Shown here piece after piece: positions 1-7,684 of a DNA stretch of 64,000 bases (the stretch's first letter is position 1; each line of letters starts with the position of its first letter). Made by a program: the position numbers and the translations under genes. The notes below the pieces were generated by a model. That model did no database searches. It saw only the letters and a program-made list of their open reading frames with translations, and was not told where the DNA came from. The stretch spans positions 3,036,501 to 3,100,500 of the forward strand of contig NZ_CP087952.1 of the NCBI RefSeq assembly GCF_028752835.1, given 5' to 3'. This DNA is from Desulfosarcina sp. BuS5 (GTDB taxonomy: Bacteria > Desulfobacterota > Desulfobacteria > Desulfobacterales > BuS5).

Positions 1-97
1 CTATATGTTAAAGATAAAAACTATCGGCCAAATACTCCCTTCCAAAAACGGCACGGCGTTGCCCGGTCCCTCGCAAGCGCCTGGTTTGCCATTTCCA

Positions 98-352
98 TTA
101 TCGGGCAGCCTGTAGCTCCTCTCGGACGACACGGCGAAGGACTTCTTCGATGGGTTTCTCCTGACGCTCCATGTATGTTCGGAGAGCATCATTGAGCATC
201 GTCTGGTAGTTACCCCCGCCTTGTTCCTCCACCTTGGACCGGAACCACTCGATAATGTCACGATCAAGTCGGATGGTGATCCGAGCTTTCTTCCCGGGGG
301 AAGGAAGTACGGCACCCCGCTTACCTTTACTAAAGTCATATTTCGCCTTCAT
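98..352 (-). CDS. brnA: BrnA-type antitoxin
   Basis: This 84-residue protein is likely the antitoxin of a BrnT/BrnA type II toxin-antitoxin pair. BrnA proteins bind and neutralise BrnT and repress the shared operon. The stretch ARITIRLDRDIIEWFR (about residues 23-38) and the following GNYQTMLNDALRTYM fit the C-terminal ribbon-helix-helix of BrnA. The gene starts 17 bases inside the end of brnT, as in other BrnTA operons, so the two are translationally coupled with the toxin first. The C-terminal tail (KPIEEVLRRVVREEL) is charged and helical. The assignment is from family resemblance and gene order. Confidence 0.85.
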   Translation of the reverse strand: MKAKYDFSKGKRGAVLPSPGKKARITIRLDRDIIEWFRSKVEEQGGGNYQTMLNDALRTYMERQEKPIEEVLRRVVREELQAAR

Positions 353-602
353 ATTGTCTCACCTCGTAACGCACGGCCTTGCGTGCGGAAATGATCCTGA
401 TGTTGTCCTCCCGCCACGTGTAAACCACTACCAGTATACGGCCGAAGGCATCCATTCCAATGGTCACATAGCGTTGCTCACCTTGCCGAGAATCCTCAAG
501 CGTCACGGCATTTGGATCTTCGAAGACTGCGAATGTATCTACAAATGATATTCCGTGCCTGGATCTATTTTCTTTGGCCTTCGATTCATCCCATTCAAAC
601 AT
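336..602 (-). CDS. brnT: BrnT-type toxin (ribonuclease)
   Basis: This 88-residue protein resembles BrnT, a small RelE-fold ribonuclease that inhibits translation when free of BrnA. The family signature is visible: an N-terminal FEWDESKAKENRSRHGISF, a central EQRYVTIGMDAFGRILVVVYTWRED, and the C-terminal RIISARKAVRYE, which holds the basic and aromatic residues of the active face. Length matches the family. It is first in the operon and overlaps brnA by 17 bases. The promoter is probably in the AT-rich stretch just upstream (603-660), where BrnA would bind. No inactivating change is visible. Confidence 0.88.
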   Translation of the reverse strand: MFEWDESKAKENRSRHGISFVDTFAVFEDPNAVTLEDSRQGEQRYVTIGMDAFGRILVVVYTWREDNIRIISARKAVRYEVRQYEGEI

Positions 603-713
603 AGCATCCTATAATATGTACATATGTATGCACATGTCAAATTTTTTCTGGCGAACATACAGGGCGATTGCATCAAAATATGGCAGACCCACATGGATGA
701 TGTATTGCGAGGG

Positions 714-739
714 TAGAGACAAGGCATGCCTTGTCTCTA
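714..739. repeat. Perfect 26-bp palindrome of the dispersed GTAGGGGC-type family
   Basis: A perfect inverted repeat (half-site TAGAGACAAGGCA) lies in the gap 603-822 between brnT and the next gene. It resembles the other short palindromes flanked by TAGGGG/CCCCTA in this window. It could fold into a hairpin in RNA. No other feature is seen in this gap. Confidence 0.7.
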
Positions 740-822
740 ATATGTAATGATTGTTTCATAATCTACTAATTTCATCAGTCAAACACGTTCTGCACCTACG
801 TCCCCTTCGCGGCATAGGCAAA

Positions 823-1602
823 TTATGCCGCCCGCGATGATTCATTGCGCAGGCTGTTCAAATTTACTATGAGCTGAATCTCACCCATGGACAGTTTGAC
901 TCTATCTGCAATATCACAGACATTCATGCCCGATTTCGCCAGAGCGGCAGCCTCATCATACTTGTCAACCATTTCTGAATTGTTTAATTCTACTTGATCA
1001 TATTTATCTGAATCGACAGGTTCCGGCTCCTTGGAAATTTCTTCCAGGACAAATTTCTCCTGGACAAATTTCTCCTGGACAACTTTCTCTGGGACAACTT
1101 TCTCCGGGACAAATTTATTATCTGGGAGTTTTTCATCATTAATAGCATAAACAGCATCTATCAATGGCTTATCGATCATTTCTGAATTGCCTGATTCTAT
1201 TTGATCATATTCATTTTGATCATATTCGCCTGAATCGACAGATTCTTGATCATATTCATCTGAATCGACAGGTTCCGGCTCCTTGGAAATTTCTTCCAGG
1301 ACAAATTTCTCCTGGACAAATTTCTCCTGAACAGCTTTCTCCGGGACAGCTTTATTGTTTGAGAGTTTTTCATCATTAATAGCATCAACAATATCTATCA
1401 ATGACTTATTCAACTGTTGTTTAATAAGTTGCGCCATGACCGATTCATTAAAATTACCGGTCTGTACCTTCTGCTCAATTCCGGATATTTTGTGTCTTTT
1501 TTTAAAGGTGCTTATAACTATAAACAGAACTATAAAAACGCAAACAGACAACGCCGTCAAATCAAGTAGAATTTCGCATAATTCCATGGTAAAATATTCC
1601 AT
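823..1602 (-). CDS. Membrane-anchored DUF2802/DUF6115-like protein with internal duplication
   Basis: This 259-residue protein has one N-terminal membrane segment (about residues 10-32), a long acidic low-complexity middle, and a C-terminal 40-residue helix-turn-helix-like domain (KYDEAAALAKSGMNVCDIAD..). That domain matches the DUF2802/DUF6115 pattern found near flhF/flhG/fliA in other flagellar loci. The middle contains two copies of a block reading AINDEKL..NK..VPEK..VQEKFVQEKFVLEE, followed by SKEPEPVDSD. The DNA of the two copies is almost identical over about 70 bp (about 1010-1080 and 1259-1330), so the duplication is recent. It lies at the end of the flagellar cluster. Function is unknown; a role at the cell envelope is only inferred. 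Confidence 0.7.
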   Translation of the reverse strand: MEYFTMELCEILLDLTALSVCVFIVLFIVISTFKKRHKISGIEQKVQTGNFNESVMAQLIKQQLNKSLIDIVDAINDEKLSNNKAVPEKAVQEKFVQEKFVLEEISKEPEPVDSDEYDQESVDSGEYDQNEYDQIESGNSEMIDKPLIDAVYAINDEKLPDNKFVPEKVVPEKVVQEKFVQEKFVLEEISKEPEPVDSDKYDQVELNNSEMVDKYDEAAALAKSGMNVCDIADRVKLSMGEIQLIVNLNSLRNESSRAA

Positions 1603-1620
1603 AAGATCCTCTTTAAAGGA

Positions 1621-1905
1621 TTATATTTTAATATCTATTACTCCTCCATTACAGCTACTGCTCTTACCCTCATTTTCATCATGATCTTTGTTCTTATGAC
1701 TTTTATCCTGAACCTTTGCTGAGGCATTGATATCTTCCGACATGATCAATGTATACTCCTTTTTTTTATCTTCCCGCTTTTTACGAAACTCTTTTGCAAA
1801 ACGTCTTCCCTGTGAATTGCTCTGCTGCTGTTTTATCACCTTAACCCGGCCTGCGGAAGAAACCGGCGAATATATGTTCTGCAAATCCATCCCGCCACTC
1901 ACCAC
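1621..1905 (-). CDS. Small flagellar-locus hypothetical protein
   Basis: This ORF of at most 94 codons lies between fliA and the DUF2802-like gene. The GTG start gives MVSGGMDLQN; the ATG six codons in (1890) is at least as likely. It is hydrophilic, with a strongly basic middle (RRFAKEFRKKREDKKK) and an N-terminus, NIYSPVSSAGRVKVI, that I associate loosely with small proteins following fliA in related bacteria. The C-terminus ends GGVIDIKI. No catalytic motif is visible. Confidence rests on strand, position and spacing rather than on a recognised domain. Confidence 0.5.
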   Translation of the reverse strand: MVSGGMDLQNIYSPVSSAGRVKVIKQQQSNSQGRRFAKEFRKKREDKKKEYTLIMSEDINASAKVQDKSHKNKDHDENEGKSSSCNGGVIDIKI

Positions 1906-1925
1906 ACCTTTTTCATTTATCTATT

Positions 1926-2083
1926 TAGTGCCTGAACGGAAACTGCTAATTTTCCCAATTTCTGTGTCAGGAGACCAAATCTTAAATTAGGTTTAATCCT
2001 CAAAATATTTAATGTATTCCTGCGGTTAAAATTTTCTCCTTCCTTGAACTTGAAAAAATTTTCTAGTTTTCGTTCGGGCACTA
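1926..2083. repeat. MITE-like palindromic element with TA target duplication, abutting the fliA stop
   Basis: The ends are inverted: GTGCCTGAACGGAAACT at 1928 and, on the other strand, GTGCCCGAACGAAAACT reading inward from 2081. Each is flanked by TA (1926-1927 and 2082-2083), as expected for IS630/mariner-type transposition. The interior shares a core (TTAATCCTC.AAATA..TAATGTATTCCT) with the element at 8746-8890 and with 14510-14580. The right-hand TA plus the terminal G form the TAG stop codon of fliA. It has no coding capacity. Confidence 0.7.
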
Positions 2084-2842
2084 TTTATCCAGGATACCCA
2101 TGTTTCTCAATCTCTCCCGCAAATGAATTATTGCCTTGGCATGTATCTGGGAAACCCTGGATTCCGTAATATCCAGGACCTTGCCAATTTCTTTCATTGT
2201 TAATTCATCCTGATAATAAAGAGAAATCACAAGCTTTTCTTTTACAGGAACCACTGCAAGGATACATGATATTGCATCTTTTATTTCTTTTAACCTGATC
2301 ATGCTGAAGGCATCAGTCTCTGACTCCTGCATAAAAGAATTTACCAATTTTTCTTTTTCTTTGATTGAAGATATCCCAAGATCTTCAAAACTAATGAAAG
2401 AGATACCGGCATTTTGTTTAATTTTGTAAAACTGCTCAATACTCAGGCCCATATCTGCAGCCACTTCTATATCATTGGCTTCTCTACCTAATTGCTGTTC
2501 AAGCTTTAAACAGGTCATTTCCAGCTCACGAATTTTTTTTCTATTATCCCTGGACAGAAAATCCCTGGACCTGAGTTCACTTAACACAGCCCCTTTTATG
2601 CGATATACTGCATAGGTTATAAACTTGTTTTTCCGTTCCGGATCGTACCTGTCGACTGCCTGAATAAGCCCGATAACACCTGCATTAACAAGATCGTCAA
2701 TTTCGATAATATTTGAAGGGAGGTTGATTGCAATCCTGTAAACGATACGTTTGACATAGGGCAGGTACTTATTTATTAATTGTTTTCTAAACAGACTGTC
2801 ATCATGTTCATTTGTTTCCGCTATGAGGCCGGCAGGTTCCAT
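2081..2842 (-). CDS. fliA: Flagellar sigma factor sigma-28 (FliA)
   Basis: This 253-residue sigma-70-family protein has the FliA/WhiG architecture. Region 2 (about residues 25-95) contains LPSNIIEIDDLVNAGVIGLI and FITYAVYRIKGAVLSELR. Region 3 contains REANDIEVAADMGLS. Region 4 (about 195-245) contains LTMKEIGKVLDITESRVSQIH, the -35-binding helix-turn-helix. It directs RNA polymerase to late flagellar promoters, and sites of the right type occur upstream of flagellin and the TPR gene in this window. It follows flhG after a 10-bp gap, the usual flhF-flhG-fliA order. The stop codon is formed at the junction with a MITE-like element. No anti-sigma gene flgM was seen. Confidence 0.95.
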   Translation of the reverse strand: MEPAGLIAETNEHDDSLFRKQLINKYLPYVKRIVYRIAINLPSNIIEIDDLVNAGVIGLIQAVDRYDPERKNKFITYAVYRIKGAVLSELRSRDFLSRDNRKKIRELEMTCLKLEQQLGREANDIEVAADMGLSIEQFYKIKQNAGISFISFEDLGISSIKEKEKLVNSFMQESETDAFSMIRLKEIKDAISCILAVVPVKEKLVISLYYQDELTMKEIGKVLDITESRVSQIHAKAIIHLRERLRNMGILDK

Positions 2843-2852
2843 TTATTATTCC

Positions 2853-3761
2853 CTAATCATACTTTCTCATGAACAGGTTCTTCCCAAAAAAACTGTTGCT
2901 GCCATCCGGCAGACTGGGAGTCGGCGATTCGCAGATTCTTTTAGCCAATTCAACAAAGCACTCACTCGCCATAGCGCCGGGATATTTTTCACAAACTATT
3001 TTTTGCTTCTTTACACTTTGGACTACTTTTTTGTCGTATATTACATGTCCCATATACTCTATTGATATGTTCAGAAATCTATTTGTAACAAGCTGCAGCT
3101 GCCTGAAAACACCCTCAGCTTCATTAATCGAAGAAGCCGAATTTATTAATAATTTAAAGTAATTTTCTGAATACTTAATAGAAAGAACTTTCATTAATGC
3201 ATATGCATCGGTAATTGATGCCGGTTCAGGCGAAACAACAACCATTATTTCATGGGCTGAGACGTTAAAGTATATTACATTTGATGAAATTCCGGCAGCA
3301 GTATCGATGAGAAGTATATCGACTGGATCGATAATCAGGTTAAGTTCAGATAAAATTTTTTGTTGCTGCCCTTCTGATAAGTTTGTAAGCTCATTAATAC
3401 CTGACGAAGCGGGCAGTATTTTCATATTACCAGGACCATCAACAATAATCTCCGGGATACTCTTCTCTCCCATAATAACGTGGGACAGATTGTACCTGGG
3501 GGCAATCCCCAAAAATACATCTATGTTGCCAAGCCCCAAGTCAGCATCAAAAAGAAGTATTTTTTTACCAAGGCAGCTTAAGGCATATCCCAGGTTTGCT
3601 ACTATATTTGTCTTTCCAACTCCGCCTTTACCGCTGGTAATTGCTATTACGCGTGTTTCCGGCTTATATTTTTTGTTATTTAGGGCAGCCTCCGGATTCT
3701 GTTGTTTAGATATCCTTTTAGAAAGGCTTATGACCTTCTTATTCCGGTCAGTTGTATGCAT
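2853..3761 (-). CDS. flhG: Flagellar number regulator FlhG/FleN (MinD-like ATPase)
   Basis: This 302-residue ParA/MinD-family ATPase has a deviant Walker A, TSGKGGVGKTN (about residues 42-52), FDADLGLGNIDVFLG as the switch-I region, and ILLIDTAAGIS as Walker B. FlhG works with FlhF to limit the number and set the position of flagella, and in many bacteria restrains the FleQ-type activator. The N-terminal segment (KVISLSKRISKQQNPEA) may carry the glutamine-containing motif that stimulates FlhF GTPase. The tail GKNLFMRKYD could be membrane-associating. It lies 14 bp downstream of flhF and 10 bp upstream of fliA, so it is in their operon. Confidence 0.93.
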   Translation of the reverse strand: MHTTDRNKKVISLSKRISKQQNPEAALNNKKYKPETRVIAITSGKGGVGKTNIVANLGYALSCLGKKILLFDADLGLGNIDVFLGIAPRYNLSHVIMGEKSIPEIIVDGPGNMKILPASSGINELTNLSEGQQQKILSELNLIIDPVDILLIDTAAGISSNVIYFNVSAHEIMVVVSPEPASITDAYALMKVLSIKYSENYFKLLINSASSINEAEGVFRQLQLVTNRFLNISIEYMGHVIYDKKVVQSVKKQKIVCEKYPGAMASECFVELAKRICESPTPSLPDGSNSFFGKNLFMRKYD

Positions 3762-3775
3762 TATTGAGATATCTC

Positions 3776-5242
3776 CTATTTCAGGCTGCCGCCGGTTATA
3801 TTCTTATCCATAGATTCGTACAGCGCATTATAATTTTCCGCTATTTCCGGGATACACATTCTGCAAGGATAGAAGTTTTTACTTTCAGCTTCTTTCAAGC
3901 TTTTAAAAAAAATAATATTATTATGTTTAATCTTTCCAACAGATTTACATTCCGGACGATGAAAAATGTCCGAATTCTTGTTGGCAACATAATATCCATC
4001 ATAATCCTGAACAGGAAGAACTTCAGCAGCCTGCCGGCCGGCATTACCCTCTTCCTGATCCGTTAAACAAATCCCGCACTTTTCCTTGTTTAGTATAAAA
4101 TCCGCCAACAGGTCTGTTGATGCCGCGCATATATGCTCCGGAACCTGCTGCCCGGTTGTAAAATATGCAACAGGTATTTTCTTAAAAAAGAGGAGATTTA
4201 AAATGTTGCCATGAAAAACGCTTTCATCCAGTTTTGTAAATATAGATGCGTGGATCGAAATCGCATCAAAACTCTCAACTATATCAATAAGATCAGAAGT
4301 TTGAGTTGAGGAACTCAATGCAAGATAGATAGCGGCGAAATCAATGTTTTTAAAACTATTTTTCAATTCCTTTAATTTATCCTTCTCACTTCGACCGATT
4401 CCGGGAGTATCTATCAAGATAAGATCATAATCATTAAAGCTGTTCAGCGCATTCATAAGTTCATCCCCGCATGACACGCTCTCCATTGGAATGCCGATAA
4501 TCCTTGCATAAATACCAAGCTGTTCAATAGTGCCAATCCTGTAATTATCAAGGGTAATAAGCGCCACCCGTTTATTCATTTTTACGGCATAAACAGCAGC
4601 CAGTTTTGCAATAGTTGTGGTTTTACCCACACCGGTCGGACCTACCAGGGCAACTATTTTTTTTTCCCCTTCAGCAAGAGCCATCGGCTTTGAAAGAAAA
4701 TTCTTCCTGTCAAAAAAATCTGACAAATATTCTTTAAGATCAACATCCGACGCAATTTTATTTAAAGGCAAGCTTTCATTTATCTCACCCGCCAATTCAA
4801 GCGCCAAATCCTCATCCATTCCTTGCGCAATAAATTTTCCAGTCAAGACAGTTAATTGCCTGTCACGCTCCCGGCGCGTGTCAACTTTTATCTCTTTATG
4901 CGAAGTTCTTTTTTTCAACACCCTGAAAGGATCCTGAATCAACTCCGAGATACTTTTTTTTTTCAACGAGGATTGAATATCAGTAATATCCTGCCGATCC
5001 CGGTAATCTATTGTTGTTTTTTTTCTATAATTACCCTCATTGAATAAAGTCTTGTCAGTAAGATTATCCTTTCTGTCTGTTGCTGCAGTGATCTCTACCA
5101 GAGCCTTTTTCGTACTACCAAATATTCTTCTGCCCTGCTTTAAAGTTTTTGCAGAAAGAATAACGGCATCAGCTCCAAATTCCCGTTTAACCATCCTTAA
5201 GGCTTCAGTCATATTCTGAGCTTCAAATCTTTTAATCTGCAT
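3776..5242 (-). CDS. flhF: FlhF SRP-family GTPase with C-terminal Ada-like zinc domain
   Basis: This 488-residue protein has the FlhF N-terminal segment (MQIKRFEAQNMTEALRMVK), a B-domain, and an SRP-type NG GTPase with P-loop GPTGVGKTT (about residue 200) followed by LITLDNYRIG and ILIDTPGIGRS. FlhF marks the pole or insertion site for the flagellum. The unusual part is the last 70 residues. They read YYVANKNSDIFHRPECKSV...PCRMC, with potential ligands His428, Cys432, Cys460 and Cys463. This matches the small zinc-binding module seen at the ends of Ada-like and nuclease proteins. The fused domain is in frame and no frameshift is apparent. The gene follows flhA by 18 bp. Confidence 0.93.
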   Translation of the reverse strand: MQIKRFEAQNMTEALRMVKREFGADAVILSAKTLKQGRRIFGSTKKALVEITAATDRKDNLTDKTLFNEGNYRKKTTIDYRDRQDITDIQSSLKKKSISELIQDPFRVLKKRTSHKEIKVDTRRERDRQLTVLTGKFIAQGMDEDLALELAGEINESLPLNKIASDVDLKEYLSDFFDRKNFLSKPMALAEGEKKIVALVGPTGVGKTTTIAKLAAVYAVKMNKRVALITLDNYRIGTIEQLGIYARIIGIPMESVSCGDELMNALNSFNDYDLILIDTPGIGRSEKDKLKELKNSFKNIDFAAIYLALSSSTQTSDLIDIVESFDAISIHASIFTKLDESVFHGNILNLLFFKKIPVAYFTTGQQVPEHICAASTDLLADFILNKEKCGICLTDQEEGNAGRQAAEVLPVQDYDGYYVANKNSDIFHRPECKSVGKIKHNNIIFFKSLKEAESKNFYPCRMCIPEIAENYNALYESMDKNITGGSLK

Positions 5243-5260
5243 TTCTCAATCCTACTATTC

Positions 5261-7357
5261 CTACTTTCTCAATCCTACTGTTCCTAAGGATTTTATTTGC
5301 ACATTGCTTAAAATATCGTTGAATGAAAGAACTGCCAGGTCAGGGATAAACCGATCTATCAGTTTTTTAAAATGAGTCCGAATCTGAGCCGAACATAAAA
5401 CAACAGGCTGATAATTTGAGTCTGTAAAAGCTTCAAGGGTTTCTGAGAGTGAATGCATAATATTCTGCACGATTGCCGGATCCATGGATATAAAACCCCC
5501 ATGTTCAGTTTGCTGGACGGCATCGGCTATTTCCTTCTCAAGCATCGGATCGAGTGTTATTACCGAAATATCACCTTCCTCACCCTGATAAAATTTGGTA
5601 ATCGTTCTGGCCAGGGATTCGCGCACATATTCCGTCAGCAAACCAATATCTTTAACCACCGGTGCCCAGTCAGCCAATGTCTCCAGAATTGTGAGAAAAT
5701 CACGGACAGGAACTCTCTCTGCAAGCAAATTCTGCAGAACCTTCAAAACACCTCCCAGGGTCATTAAATTAGGTACCAGCTCTTCAACTACCTTGGGATG
5801 GGATTCTTTGATTCTATCCAACAACTGCTGAACTTCCTGTCTTCCTATCAGTTCATGCGCATTGCGTCTTATGATATCGGCAAGATGTGTAGTCAAAACC
5901 GTGGCGGGATCGACTACGGTATATCCCAGTGAAACAGCATGCTCTTTTTCTTCTTCTCTAATCCAGTATGCCGGAAGACCGAAAGTGGGCTCTTTTGTAT
6001 CTATTCCTTTGATCTTTTCTTCTATACCTCCGGGATTCATTGCCAGATAGTAATTCATCATCAGCCCGCCCCCGGCTATCTCGTTGCCTTTAAGCTTAAT
6101 CCTGTAATCGCCCGGTTTAAGCTGCATATTATCCTGGATATGAATTGAAGGAACGACAATACCAAGCTCTTCTACAATCTGCCTCCTGATCGACTTAATC
6201 CTGTCGAGAATTTCACCGTTCCGTTCAACATCCACGAGGGGTATGAGGCCGTAACCCACTTCAAGGCCGAGTATATCCACAGGTGGAAGAGGGACCACAT
6301 TGTCAGGCAGCTCATCCACGTCTTCAAGAACTTCTTTGCCTTCATCCTCCTTTACTGCATCTTCTTTTTTTTGAGAGACAACATAGGCTATTATCCCGGC
6401 AAAAACGGCCAGGGAGAAAAACGGGCCGGCCGGAAGACCCGGGACAAGACCGAGTCCGAAAAGCACACCCGATGTGATTGCAATCGCGCGCGGCTGATCG
6501 AAAATCTGATATGCTACTTCCTTACCCAGGTTGGATTCGGATCCGGCTCTGGTTACTATAATACCGGCTGCGGTCGAAATAATCAGGGCCGGAATCTGGC
6601 TGACCAGCCCGTCTCCGACTGTAAGCAGGGTATAATTCTCGGCTGCTTTGGCAAAGCTCATGCTATTTTGAAATACACCTATGGTGAGTCCGCCTGCTAT
6701 ATTGACCAGGGTAATTATTATTCCGGCTATCGCGTCTCCACGCACAAATTTATTGGCACCATCCATGGCACCGTAATATTCGGCTTCCCTGGATATTTTA
6801 GCCCGTTTTTCACGCGCTTCCTGTTCATCGATAAGACCGGCATTCAAATCGGCATCTATGCTCATCTGCTTTCCGGGCATGGCATCCAGGGTAAAACGGG
6901 CGGCGACTTCCGCAATTCTTCCGGCGCCTTTGGTAATAACCATAAAATTAATCACAACCAGTATAATAAAGACTATAACCCCCACCAGATAATTGCCACC
7001 AACAACAAAGCTTCCAAATGCATTGATAACTTTTCCGGCTGCTGTTACGCCTTCGTTGCCGTGCAGCAGGATAATACGTGTTGAGGCCACATTCAGGGAA
7101 AGTCTGAAAAGAGTTATAATAAGAAGTATTGAAGGAAAGGCAGAGAGATCTAACGGCTTTATTATATAAAGACCGACCAGTAGTATAGTGATGGCAATTG
7201 TAATATTGAATGCCAGCAGCAGATCAAGCATGAAGGTGGGCATGGGCATAATCATAACAGACAGAATCCCCACAACCGACAATGGCAAGACTATGTCACT
7301 GTGCCTCATTAACAAATTATTTTTCCAAGAATATCCTATTTGATTCGTAAGTTCCAT
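5261..7357 (-). CDS. flhA: Flagellar export gate protein FlhA
   Basis: This 698-residue protein is full length for FlhA. The N-terminal half (about 20-330) holds some eight membrane segments. It includes the cytoplasmic FHIPEP-type region around GRIAEVAARFTLDAMPGKQMSIDADLNAGLID, whose charged residues are linked to proton-driven export. The C-terminal half is the cytoplasmic ring-forming domain that docks chaperone-substrate complexes. It includes PAYWIREEE, the ATVLTTHLADIIRRNAHEL segment and LAVLSFNDI near the end. The gene is followed closely by flhF and separated from flhB by an element-containing gap. Confidence 0.96.
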   Translation of the reverse strand: MELTNQIGYSWKNNLLMRHSDIVLPLSVVGILSVMIMPMPTFMLDLLLAFNITIAITILLVGLYIIKPLDLSAFPSILLIITLFRLSLNVASTRIILLHGNEGVTAAGKVINAFGSFVVGGNYLVGVIVFIILVVINFMVITKGAGRIAEVAARFTLDAMPGKQMSIDADLNAGLIDEQEAREKRAKISREAEYYGAMDGANKFVRGDAIAGIIITLVNIAGGLTIGVFQNSMSFAKAAENYTLLTVGDGLVSQIPALIISTAAGIIVTRAGSESNLGKEVAYQIFDQPRAIAITSGVLFGLGLVPGLPAGPFFSLAVFAGIIAYVVSQKKEDAVKEDEGKEVLEDVDELPDNVVPLPPVDILGLEVGYGLIPLVDVERNGEILDRIKSIRRQIVEELGIVVPSIHIQDNMQLKPGDYRIKLKGNEIAGGGLMMNYYLAMNPGGIEEKIKGIDTKEPTFGLPAYWIREEEKEHAVSLGYTVVDPATVLTTHLADIIRRNAHELIGRQEVQQLLDRIKESHPKVVEELVPNLMTLGGVLKVLQNLLAERVPVRDFLTILETLADWAPVVKDIGLLTEYVRESLARTITKFYQGEEGDISVITLDPMLEKEIADAVQQTEHGGFISMDPAIVQNIMHSLSETLEAFTDSNYQPVVLCSAQIRTHFKKLIDRFIPDLAVLSFNDILSNVQIKSLGTVGLRK

Positions 7358-7524
7358 AATGGTTTAATTTTGAATATTAAATGTTGGATGTTTTTTTGAA
7401 TTTTACTCGGTTGCTATAAATTTTCAGATAATTAATTTCATAAGGACAAGCAGTGAAAATATTTATGTTTAAATCTATATTAAAGCACATGCATCTTTCA
7501 TGCCTGATTAGATGTAATCCCCTT
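7358..7524. other. Leader region upstream of flhA
   Basis: This AT-rich gap precedes flhA; with the adjoining element (7525-7684) it makes a 307-bp separation from flhB. On the minus strand AGGCATGAAAGATGCA (7490-7505) has the GG-N10-GC skeleton of a sigma-54 promoter, but only part of the consensus around it. It is a weak candidate for a separate flhA-flhF-flhG-fliA promoter. Confidence 0.3.
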
Positions 7525-7684
7525 AGGAAACTTCTAAAAAATAATCTACTCATATCGTGCAGAACTTTTGTTCGTCTTCAAGGCGTGATGGCAGGTGCAT
7601 AGTGAGCTATGTGCCTGTTATCGCAACGTAGAAGACGAGCAAAAGGGCAAGCAGGATGGGTAGATTATTTTTTGGAAATTCCCT
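7525..7684. repeat. Family-A palindromic MITE-like element at the flhB 3' end
   Basis: This is a 160-bp imperfect palindrome. The outer arms read AGGAAACTTCTAAAAAATAATC from the left and AGGGAATTTCCAAAAAATAATC from the right. The interior is an inverted pair around CAAGGCGTGAT / ATCGCAACGTAGAAG with a central GTGCATAGTGAGCTATGTGC. Three relatives lie at 27023, 38972 and 60857. The right arm encodes the last residues of FlhB and its TAA stop. Confidence 0.75.

Noticed and set aside
1-339. 112-codon minus-strand ORF overlapping brnA
   Set aside because: It overlaps the well-supported brnA gene in another frame and has a Pro/Gly/Arg-rich composition typical of a shadow frame.
6371-7084. 237-codon plus-strand ORF opposite flhA
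   Set aside because: Antisense to the conserved membrane part of FlhA; composition (many Tyr, Gly, Asn) is that of a shadow.
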